A stretch of 47,327 bases of DNA from Tubiluchus corallicola. Taxonomy: Eukaryota > Priapulida > Priapulimorpha > Priapulimorphida > Tubiluchidae. The stretch lies in the NCBI GenBank assembly GCA_030141605.1, contig JAQGDQ010000023.1, positions 746,001 through 793,327 of the forward strand, in the 5' to 3' direction. Of the stretch, positions 1 to 9,252 are shown piece after piece. Below the pieces are notes generated by a model. It saw nothing but the letters and a program-made list of their open reading frames with translations. It searched no databases and had not been told where the DNA came from. A program made the position numbers and the translations under genes. Every line of letters begins with the position of its first letter. Position 1 is the stretch's first letter.

Positions 1-1088
1 AAGGTCTACCACTGAATTTACATTTTTACGTTTGTTTTTTTCACATAATTTATGTGAGACTATCTTATTTCATAGTTTTGTAACATGTGTCACACAAACC
101 ATCCTTGCAGGCCAAATATAAGAATGTATGTTCTGTAACTGAATTAAAAAACAAACTAAAAATCTCAATCAAAGAAACCTATAAAGATTATTGCAGTGTA
201 TCGTTCATTGAAATATTTAAACCAATAATTATCATTCCAAAAATTCTCGTAAATTTCTCAGTAACAACAACAACAACAACAACAATAATAATAATATTAT
301 TAACAACAATAACTCTTAACCAGCGCCGGATTTTGACCTTTTGGTGCCCTACTCTAATGATATTTTTGGCCCTTCACACGGTGCACTCGCCCTCGCCGTC
401 TTGAATATTTTTACTCCTGATATTCTAGCGACGTTTACATAGCTTGAAATAAACTTATTCTAAATTCTTTAAATAAACTAGAATAGCTCAAATAAAGAGC
501 TTCACACATGGGCCTCTTATCTCAAGTGAAGGATCTCAAACAAGGGCCCTTTATATCAAATAAAGGATCCTTACGGGAGTCCATTAGCTCAATTACGGGG
601 TTACAAATGGGTCACTTTTCAAAATTGCACGCCAAAATTAACACAACTTATTTTTGGATTGTACAAAGTTTTTCGTCAGTTCTTAAAACATGATATGATT
701 GTTAGCAATGTCTAACCTAAAGTTTGACACCCAATGGTATTTTGTCGTTAATGATGCTCTATACATATTAGAATAGAGATTCTACACATACCTATTTTTT
801 CTGATTATACGTGTAATCGACAAATGATGCGCCGCGGTTTGACTTGCAGTTTTGTTTATAATTTAATGCTTTTCGTATGTACATTTCCTCTTAAATTTCT
901 CATGAGGGATGAATGTGGAAATTCACAGTCTTACAGAGAAAATTCACGACGTCACACTTACAACTGTACTCAGGTATTTTTATTTTTAAGTTAAAAGAAC
1001 TACCTGTTGAATATAATGATTACATACTTACAGGATATAAACCTAAAATTTATCATTAAATTACCCTAAGTTACCAACGTCCGCTTAC
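1..1088. other. Partial lipase intron 4, with (AAC)n/(AAT)n microsatellite at about 264-300
   Basis: No exon matching the GHSLG region of the lipase was found in either frame set. A trinucleotide run of AAC then AAT lies near 264-300. A CAGCGCCGG start at 321 resembles a hAT transposon end, but no partner end was found. Short open frames here show no family features. Confidence 0.5.
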
Positions 1089-4000
1089 CATAAGGAGTTT
1101 TATGACTTCAGCTATTTCGGCTCCTACAACTCTAGTATTGGCAACAGCTTGAGGATAATCCAGTCCTAAAATGGAATTTGCACCTTTCTCCCAGTCGACA
1201 ATAATTACGTTATAATTGCCCTTGTCTAGTATGGCGTTCTTCATATCCTATACAGTTAACATTTAGAACGTTAGTGCCGTGGTTTTCATAGCAGTAATGT
1301 AACGGCTATTTATGTCATCGACATAATCATCATCGTCGTTATTATCGCCAGTATGATCACTATCATGTCGTCATCACAATCACTCTTCATCGTCATTGTC
1401 ATCGTACCTCTCATTTCATCTCGTGGGTAAACAAGACTAACAAACGTCTTATTGACCCACTGAAATAATCACAAAGCAAAAGATAACAATAAAAAATTCC
1501 AGATGGAGCCAGTTGATATGGAGTAGCAACAAGTTTCCAAAATAATCTACTCTTAGTGCTTAACTAAGGAAAGTACAAACATAGTAAAAAGTTTACAAGT
1601 ATTGATACATTTTCGCGTGCAAACAGGAACACCGATTAGGAATTTTCCCATCCTCCTACATTAAAAAGACTAGCTGGTGTTCAAGCATTGGGAGGATTCT
1701 TATCGGCTTGACCAGTCGGCTTTTCCAACAGTTAGGGGCTTGACCAGTTGGAATGTTTCCTAGAAAATACTGTCTTTTTATAAACTCTGTTGTGCACAGC
1801 AGATGTGTGGACAATCAGAAAGTAGAAATTATCTCAATATAAAGTGGATCAAAAGATAAAAATTAGGGACGGTATATGTTAAAATAAGCACACATCAAAG
1901 GGAAATCATTGTATTCACTCAGCGAATAACCAATAGGTTGCGCATCAGAAGGGTAAAACCCTAAAGAATAGTATTCAATCAGATAGCTCTTGTTAGCCAG
2001 CAGAATTGACTGGGCAATGTGCAGCCGACTACCATGCATTGTTAGCTATAAAGGAAATGTTTAGAAGAAGTTTTCTTGAAAACTTGACAAGCGCTAACTA
2101 ACTTACAACAAACTTACAAGTATCAACTGCAGCAGCAAGCAAACGCTGTACATAGCTACTGGTCCTAGATTGTCAATTAATTACACACAGAATTCCAAGC
2201 TCACAACTAACCGAAATAAAAAAATTAATTTAATTACTTAGAATCCGACTAGAGATCTAACATTGGAAATACTGAGTTTCGTTGACCATCTATAAGGCGG
2301 AACTTGCATTGATAAATAGGGAATAAGGTGGCCTAGTTGTCTAAATCCAAAATGTTCGCATTGTAAGCAAAAGGTTCAGATCTCGGCATTATTCCATTTT
2401 TTTTCACATTTCTTCTTTGATGTCAAAATTTAATTTATTGTTGATTTATACCATTCAATATTGATCTTAGAATTGAAAATTTTTAAAACTGATGGTGTAG
2501 GTTTACCTGTATCCAGCTGTTAGTTCCTTTACTGTTCCAGCCATGTGTGAGAAATTTTGTTGACCGAGAGCTGCTCCAGTACGAAGAAGAGATACTGCTA
2601 CCCCCATCATCATACTTCAAATTCTGCAACAATAACACAGTTTATAGCTAGCGCTTTGTTGTTTATCAGAGACAGGGTGTTTTCATAACAGCGCATGTTC
2701 AAGAACTCTCGTAAAACACAATGACTCAAGTTTATGCAAGAATTAGAAATCTGTGAGGGCTATATATATATATATTCAGCTTCCCGTATCACTGCCATTC
2801 ATTCCAGAACAAAACTTCATAATATTCACTCTGTCTTCACCTGAGAGACATTTTCAAAACACGCGTCAGCGACAGCACGACATTTGATTCCATCAAAAGA
2901 ATCATTTTTTGAAAAAAAAGATTGAGCCCCAAAATCATGCTTACAAGCCCACTTTTCTAAATCGTTTGATGCTTTTTCCTCTCTCTAATTATTTGCTTTC
3001 TTAGCTCATGTCCACAAAAGCGAGTGCCCTAATCTGGAAGACATGGGCACTTCCATCGTTAGGAGAGTCACCGTCCTTCCACCTGTTCATAATTTGGATG
3101 CACTATTCTCCACTATTCTAGTTTGTTTTCACTGTCATGAGACTATTAGCGCAAGCAACAAGGTTTAAAGCAATGAGTAAGCTACCTTGCTCTAAAGGGT
3201 GGGCACTCGGTGACAATAGAACCTTTCTCCACGCCGTTTCTCTCCTTAACTACTACTTTGTCTCTTTTGCTGTATATTGTCTTGTGTATGAAACAAAAAA
3301 AATTAAATAAAATTAAATTCAATACCTGATATGAATTACGGTTTGATCGCGTGTACAACCAAAATCCAGTGCTGATATACTCGGGTGATTGAGGATTCCT
3401 GTTGGGATAAATCCCTCCGGTTTCAAAGCAGCCTATGATCTCATAGCACACAGTCCCTAGCATTCAAAACGGAATAATAGTAAGCATCATCTTATTTAAG
3501 AGACGTCTTCTTTATTAAACTAACAATTTTATTAAAACAGTTTTTATTCTGATCCTATAATAAGCTCAAGTGAACTATTCTAGTACCAAAAGCAGAACAA
3601 ACAATGCAACAATCATGTGACGTCATCACGCTTCAAAACAAAACTGTTCACAAGAACAACAACAACAAAGCCAAGCACTAGACATCTCATTCTGGGATAT
3701 AACAATTAAAGGAGATGGTTTACTTGCCAGGAAACGAATTCTGTTGCTACATTTTAACCTATTCCTACGTAGTTTGTTAACCGCACAGTGATTATTTACC
3801 CTTTATTGCGAGGGTAATATCTTTAAAAATATAAAGATATAATCTTTTTAAAATATTAATATATAAAGAACTCAGCTGGCAGGTAACGTGTCGAGTTGTA
3901 TGATGAATTTCTATTCAATTATCCAAATGTCACTCAAATCTACAAATGCGTCCAATTAACAATTGGAAAGCTTTTTTTGATCAAAACACTGGCAATTTTC

Positions 4001-5153
4001 TTACTTGAGAAAGTGGTGTATATTTGAACAAAATTGTAATGGAAAGCTCTTCTGTATTTCTAGATTTTGTACAACACAGTAGAAGATTACCTTCGGCTTA
4101 AAGAAAAAGAAAACCCTTCACTTACATGAAGCCTAAAAAGTTCGTCTTGAAATTTTGTACTACTTACATACTATCTTTTTGCGTACAGGGCTTGCGTCCG
4201 CAGCAACACTTTATAAAACTTGTAAATTTAAACTCCCACGATGACCGTTAGATGTAGCCATCTTGACGATAGGTCATTTGAAATAAGTTTAGATACCACC
4301 GAGTAAGGTTTGAAAAAGAATAAAAGCATTCGTAGCACACTCGTCACTAACCGAGAAAGATTTTAAATTACAATATCTTGTCAATAAGATTAAAAATACG
4401 TTTTTTGGTTACTGAGTGATGAATCCTAGAGTCAATGACACTTTACGAATTGGTGAAAATATTTTAAATAATTAATAATTTTCTTCTCTAGTTACCTTAG
4501 TCTTTCAAGCAGGTAAGCGAAATGCTAAGTAATATAACTTTGCATGGAAAGTTTTTTGGAACATACTTTAACATTTATCTTTCTTCCCCTGATTTACGTT
4601 GTGCGTGTATGACATCATGTAATGGCGCGGTCGGAACAGTATGGCGGGAGATTTAAAATGAAAACACACAAAAAATCCTTTCAAGGAGATTTTTCTGAAA
4701 CGTACTTAAGGTACCCCTTTTCTTGTCCTTTAATATAAACCATATGCGAATAGAGCAAAAAAAATTCTAGTTTTTTTCAGAACTGCATGACAGCTTTCTA
4801 TTTGCACGAAACCTTCTATTTGCACGAGTTCTTTACCTTCAGATTATTTCACTTTTAAATTAGCACAACATAATTACTTTACAGCTTCTATATTTACACG
4901 CTCTTATCACAGTGCTTCCGTTTTATACGGTACGTTTTCCGAGTAAGGCGCAATATTTAGGTCCAAATAGTAAATACTGCAATAGGACATGCTGTAAATT
5001 ATTGATGCAGAAGGACATGATTATGTTGTTCTGGAAAAATTAGTTTTCCAAAAGATAAAAAATCTTACTTTGTTCCTGTTCTTTAAGTGGCGTTGTCTGT
5101 CCAAATACGAAGAAGCAAGAAAATACTAATAGCAGCAGCGGTTTGTAAGCCAT
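1..5153 (-). CDS. Pancreatic-lipase-family secreted triacylglycerol lipase, 5' part of gene (four coding exons, continues off left edge)
   Basis: Minus-strand gene reconstructed from four exons: 5069-5153, 3326-3456, 2507-2623 and 1089-1247. All four join in frame across consensus GT/AG borders. Family members hydrolyse triglyceride or phospholipid ester bonds outside the cell. Seen here: a start Met with a hydrophobic signal peptide (exon 1); the family's N-terminal VCY-x3-GCF cysteine pair and FWLYT strand (exon 2); the LTHGW oxyanion-hole segment (exon 3); and the VIIVDW strand followed by a VVGAEIAEVI helix (exon 4). The GxSxG nucleophile, the Asp and the His of the triad should lie in exons beyond position 1, so activity cannot be judged. 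The family is large (pancreatic, hepatic, endothelial, phospholipase A1 types) and the fragment does not separate these. About 164 codons are visible of the usual ~450. Confidence 0.85.
1089..1247 (-). CDS. Lipase coding exon 4 (central beta strand before the nucleophile elbow)
   Basis: Acceptor TATAG before 1247 and donor GTAAGC after 1089; phase 0 at both ends, 53 codons. Encodes NVIIVDW, then YPQAVANTRVVGAEIAEVI, the strand and helix that precede the GHSLG elbow in this family. The next exon is outside the window, so intron 4 exceeds 1088 bp. Confidence 0.87.
1248..2506. other. Lipase intron 3 with imperfect ATC/GTC microsatellite and tRNA-like SINE head
   Basis: An imperfect trinucleotide run (ATC, GTC, GTT units) occupies about 1313-1410. 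The motif GCTTGACCAGT is repeated at about 1706 and 1738. A tRNA-like head is described separately at 2327-2395. I see no exon here. Confidence 0.6.
2327..2395 (+). repeat. tRNA-like SINE head (plus strand)
   Basis: GGTGGCCTAGTTGTCTAA resembles a tRNA D-arm with an A box. GGTTCAGATCT at 2373-2383 resembles a B box with correct spacing, and a T-rich run follows at about 2396-2404. The cloverleaf stems are imperfect, so this is a decayed SINE or tRNA pseudogene rather than a working tRNA. Confidence 0.45.
2507..2623 (-). CDS. Lipase coding exon 3 (oxyanion-hole HG motif)
   Basis: Acceptor TTGCAG before 2623 and donor GTAAAC after 2507; phase 0 at both ends, 39 codons. Encodes TKFLTHGW followed by WIQ, the counterpart of the family's T-R-F-I-I-H-G-F segment. 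The preceding stretch is rich in Ser and Asp. Confidence 0.85.
3326..3456 (-). CDS. Lipase coding exon 2 (N-terminal VCY...GCF motif)
   Basis: Acceptor CTAG before 3456 and donor GTATTG after 3326; phase 1 in, phase 0 out. Encodes VCYEIIGCF, matching the conserved N-terminal disulfide motif of pancreatic lipases, then a Pro/Ser linker and GFWLYT, equivalent to the RFLLYT strand of the family. Confidence 0.88.
3457..5068. other. Lipase intron 1 (1612 bp), no gene seen
   Basis: AT-rich. Contains a direct repeat of TTCTATTTGCACGA at about 4797-4827 and short AT runs near 3830-3865. No exon-like open frame with splice borders was recognised. Confidence 0.5.
5069..5153 (-). CDS. Lipase coding exon 1 (signal peptide)
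   Basis: ATG at 5153-5151. The product begins MAYKPLLLLVFSCFFVFGQ, a basic-then-hydrophobic signal peptide with likely cleavage after the small residues near 18-20. Ends in phase 1 at CAA-A followed by donor GTAAGA. No other in-frame upstream Met was seen close by. Confidence 0.82.
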
Positions 5154-5903
5154 TCTTTTCCAGAAGGAAAAATCTACATTCAAATTTAATATATCTGATT
5201 GGTTGTATAAAAATGGAAGTAATGTACTGACAAGTTTTTACATTCAACCTTTAAGAAACAAACATGAAAAATTCTTTAGTAAAATGCCACATGCAAGTAA
5301 TCATACCTGGGGATATTACGCGTATGTTTCGTAATTGCATCACAAAAAGGCCGCTCATCAAAAACAGTCACAAAAATTGGTTAACAAAAAAATCACACAA
5401 TAGCGGTAGTTTGCACTTTTCTTTTTTGTGTCTTCCTACATGATAATTAGTAAATAAGGTTATAATATTTGTAATGTGAGATTCCGACTCTAGTCATTTC
5501 CAATTTCCTAAAACACCCTAACAACCCCAAAATCTTGTTTATTGATTTTTTTATTTTTTCCTTTCTCTTAACGAAAGTCGAAAACGGTAAATAAAGCACT
5601 CGTCCGTGTCCTTTAAATTCTGTAGCGAAACTTTTTTATTACGTGTTACAAGATGTGACCCTAGATAGACATTTAGGAGGAACACCTGCGCTTGTCGGTT
5701 GAGAGTGAACATGCAGGCGGCTTACCAGCTAGGTGTAGACACCTTGGCTTGGAATTCCCGGTAGCACATAAGCATTTTTTCAATTTTTTGAAAAACAGTT
5801 TATTTAATCACGCAAGCAGTAAGTTATAACTACCTCGTGCCAAAAGCGAAAAATACACAAAAAATTAAAAAATACTATATATATATATATATATATATCA
5901 CAT

Positions 5904-6302
5904 GTATACCATTAAAATTAAAATCTTTAGTCCATCAAAATTTGTAGCAGTGTAAGTAGTACTCATTCACAAATCTCAATAAAGGATGACAATTTTTCTT
6001 CAAGTATTTACGTGTGTTTAATAAACAATCATTGGTATATATTCATGTAATATATATATATATATAATACTTCTAAGAATTATATTATAATAGATATATA
6101 TTATATATAATTGTATATAGTAGATTATTATAGATATAATTATATGCATGTATGTATAACAACGATGGTTTATAAAACACACGTAAATATTAATACTTGA
6201 AGAATAATTGTCATCGTCCCCTTTATTGAGATTTGTGAAAGAGAACTATTTACACCGCTATGAACTTTAAAGGACTAAAAATTTTAATTTTAATGTTATA
6301 CT
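5904..6302. mobile_element. Foldback/MITE-like element: ~145-160 bp inverted arms around an AT-microsatellite core
   Basis: The left arm (about 5904-6049) is the reverse complement of the right arm (about 6143-6302) with moderate divergence. Shared blocks include CATTAAAATTAAAAT, TTTAGTCC, CACAAATCTCAATAAAGG, TTCTTCAAGTAT and TTTACGTGTGTTT. The loop is mainly (AT)n. There is no coding capacity. Divergence between the arms argues for an old insertion. Superfamily is not assignable; the flanks are AT-rich, so the target duplication is unclear. Confidence 0.75.
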
Positions 6303-6619
6303 TACGATTTAAGTTGGTGATAAATGATACTTACTCTAAACAAAACTTGCTGCTGCTGCCCACTTGACGTCAAAGCAGTGTAACAACACTGAATCAAAGG
6401 GCAGAGTATTTCCATTCTTATTTATCTTATCTCAGATTTTAACTTGCACGCAGCACACTTGACAGCCGAGAAAAACTGCAAGACGGTGAAATAGAGAAAC
6501 ATGAAATATTAAATATTGCAGGTCTAACTAGAGAGTATTTGGTGCCTATAGTTTACACATCTAGAGTTCATAAATCATAATTGTAAGGTATTCGTTGTAT
6601 TCTGTACTAGTATAACTTT

Positions 6620-6670
6620 CATAGCTTAATGGTAATGCATGAGGAAGTTCAATGTTCGATACCATGGACA
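6620..6670 (+). repeat. tRNA-like SINE fragment (plus strand)
   Basis: TAGCTTAATGGTAATGC at 6622-6638 resembles a D-arm/A box and TGTTCGATACC at 6653-6663 resembles a B box. The spacing is short, suggesting loss of the anticodon arm. A GTT/GTC-rich tail follows near 6745-6770. Resembles the tRNA-Gly-like SINE in a SMG6 intron of this window. Confidence 0.4.
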
Positions 6671-8836
6671 GGGTAACACCCATCCTTCAAGTTTTTCTTG
6701 AATTCAAGAATTCTACATAAAATGGGGCGTATATTGCCCTAATTTGTCATTGTTGTTGTCGTCATTGTCAACATCGCAGGCGGTATTTGCCGCTGCCAAA
6801 GCTATTTTGCTGCTCCTAGCTCTTGTAGAATAGGCAGTTCAACATTTTTTGATAATATTTCTTTTGCAATTTACCACCTTACAAAATAGTACGAATTTTG
6901 AATATATCAACTAAATATGCGTTTTCTATAAACGTATTGTTTTATTTTATTGTTTTGTAATGTACGTTGTGTGTTACTGTTTTTACATAAATGTCCAAAG
7001 TAAATTTACATATTTTTAAAGGAGCTAATTATGGTAGAGTGGTCAATAAACTTCCAATAAATATAATGGCTTTCTTATAACAACAAAAAAGTCAAAGCAG
7101 TGTCGAAAAAATTCTAGATTGCCTATACGTAGCAGCAAATCGTTGCTGTTAGAGTAACTAAACAAAAATTAAAACAAAAACAAAAATAAATAAATCTAAA
7201 CTGAAACTAGGATGGAAGAAATGGAACTGCAAATCGATCTAAATTACAATTAAAAGCAGTAGCATAGGAACCAAAACAAATTTGCTGCAACGTAACAATC
7301 TTATTGTCAACAAAATTCAAAATTAATCATTCCAGTTTCCTTAGAGTTTTGATATCAAATTTCAATGAAGCAATGCACACTTATATTCATGTTCCGTTAT
7401 TATAATTATAAGACATAATAATTACATTGTGTGACTTAGGTAATGCAACAAGTCAAAAATTTAGAGGAGCGTTAATTATTTCCAAAAATCCAATCCTATA
7501 GGCCTATATATGTGTGTGTAGATATTATATCTATATACGAAGTTATAACACTACAAGTTACAAATTAACTCTCCGATATGAAGACTTGAGAAACTGTCAG
7601 CTGTTTGCATGATGTTTATTTTGTCTGATAAGATGTTATTGCATTTTTTCTGATGTGATGTTCACGTATTACCCTGTGAAAGTCATGACCTACGCTTACT
7701 TTATCACGTATTAAAATTACAAACATCTGTAATGCAAAAAATTCATAATAAATAACGCATAAAATAAGTTTTAAATTTGATCGTTAATACTTCTATAGTG
7801 CTTCAAGCATATGCACCCAATAAAAATAATTATGTAATTTTATAAATACTAATGTTTCGCATTCATTACCGTGGGAATAATTATTATAGTCTTGCGTGAA
7901 TTCTAAAAATGTTATAAGCATAAATTGCTATATCATAACATTGTATAATTATTGTAATTTATTGTTTTAGTGTTAACTGCAAATCAAAAACGAATTACGG
8001 CTCACTGTGTATGTATAATAATATATTTTATTAATGTTTTTACCCGGACATACCAATTAAAACTATAATGAAAAACTTTCTTACAAAATGAATCCTACAT
8101 TACAAGTTATTATATCCAAATCGTCATTACTTTTGCAGTTTTGTTGGGAACAATTATCCAGGATAAATATGAAGGCACACTATTTATAAACTGCCAGAAC
8201 AAGTTAAACATTTTGTACAAAGTCAACAGAAAATGGCAAGAAATGACAATTTTCAGACATGCTTGCAATTACCAAAAAGACTATCTCAATAAGGGGTAGC
8301 AATAAGACATTCACTGTTTTGCCACCATTTATGCTTTTTACTGCACAGTGAATTCATAGCTGATAGTTTCTACATAATAGTTTAAGCGTAGCAGATATTA
8401 TGTTCTCTGATTACAATAAGGCAAGGAAAAAACAATTTCTAAGCAATATAATAATTGTAAAGAGAAAACACAGAAGCAAGATACAAAAAATTATAAAGTC
8501 CTAGACCTAAGTGTAAAAATTGGTAATGTATTATTATTTCAAATTGTTCAACTGAAACATGTGTGAGTTTGAAAGAAAACAAGTATATTGAGGGCAAACA
8601 CACACACAACTACTGCATGATAGTGGACATTTTTGAGCTACCAAATCAAGTAAAAAATAAAATGCAAGAAATTCTTACAGCAGTACTCTCTCATTTAACT
8701 ATAATTCTCTAGCACAAGCTGAAATGTATCACATTGACCTCTAAACAATGTACAGCATGATAGACAAACCTGCAATTTATTTAATTTTGAAATCGAACTT
8801 TGAAAAACAGGAAATGTGAAAAACTTGAAATACAGC

Positions 8837-8947
8837 ATAGATTTGAACCAAGTACCTGCTGTTTAACAAGACAGATGCCATAACCACTAGGTAGACTGGG
8901 GTGTCCCTCAATCTGGCTTGTACCCAAAAGGTTCTTGGTTCAAATCC
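8837..8947 (-). repeat. tRNA-derived SINE head, with a second inverted B-box-like copy
   Basis: On the minus strand CCTAGTGGTTATGG (8878-8891) and GGTTCAAATC (8840-8849) are A- and B-box-like with a degenerate anticodon arm between. On the plus strand GGTTCAAATCC recurs at 8937-8947, giving a small inverted repeat of the B-box region. Stems are imperfect; not a functional tRNA. Confidence 0.5.
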
Positions 8948-9164
8948 AAGCTATGTCCCAACTTTTTATGTTTTTTGTTTCTCAAAGTTTGGTTTCAACA
9001 ATTGTGAGTTTACATCATCATTAATAATAATATTCTTCAGACTAAGATTATAAATAATTAATACACAGCACACAAATATGATAAGCACCACTGTTGTAGG
9101 ATTTGAAGTATTTTTAGGGATAGTAAATTGCCATCATGAATTTCTCAACCACCATCAACTAACT

Positions 9165-9170
9165 TTTATT
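9165..9170 (-). terminator. Polyadenylation signal AATAAA for VPS41
   Basis: AATAAA on the minus strand, 83 nt past the VPS41 stop, a normal position for a short 3' UTR. Assigned by motif and distance only. Confidence 0.5.
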
Positions 9171-9252
9171 ATTAAGCACAAGCCATAAAATGAAGCGAAA
9201 ACTTGGACTTGAGCAATGAAGACTAGACTACATCACACGTAAACATGTAAAA

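Larger units (their letters stand above)
5154..9252. other. Intergenic spacer between lipase 5' end and VPS41 3' end
   Basis: About 4.1 kb of AT-rich DNA without a credible CDS. It contains a long inverted repeat (5904-6302), tRNA-like heads near 6622 and 8837, AT microsatellites (5876-5898, 6049-6066) and the VPS41 3' UTR (below 9253). The lipase promoter should lie just above 5153, but no clear TATA box was recognised. Confidence 0.6.

Noticed and set aside
321-420. CAGCGCCGG...GTGCCCTA resembling a hAT transposon end
   Set aside because: No matching inverted end or 8 bp duplication was found within the window.
1313-1420. Possible Asp-rich coding stretch
   Set aside because: It is an imperfect ATC/GTC microsatellite with stops in the relevant frames, lying in a lipase intron.
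3182-3325. Extension of the lipase exon 2 frame past 3326
   Set aside because: The continuation is past a good GT donor and is rich in Leu/Phe/Lys typical of intron; the next exon joins in phase at 3326.
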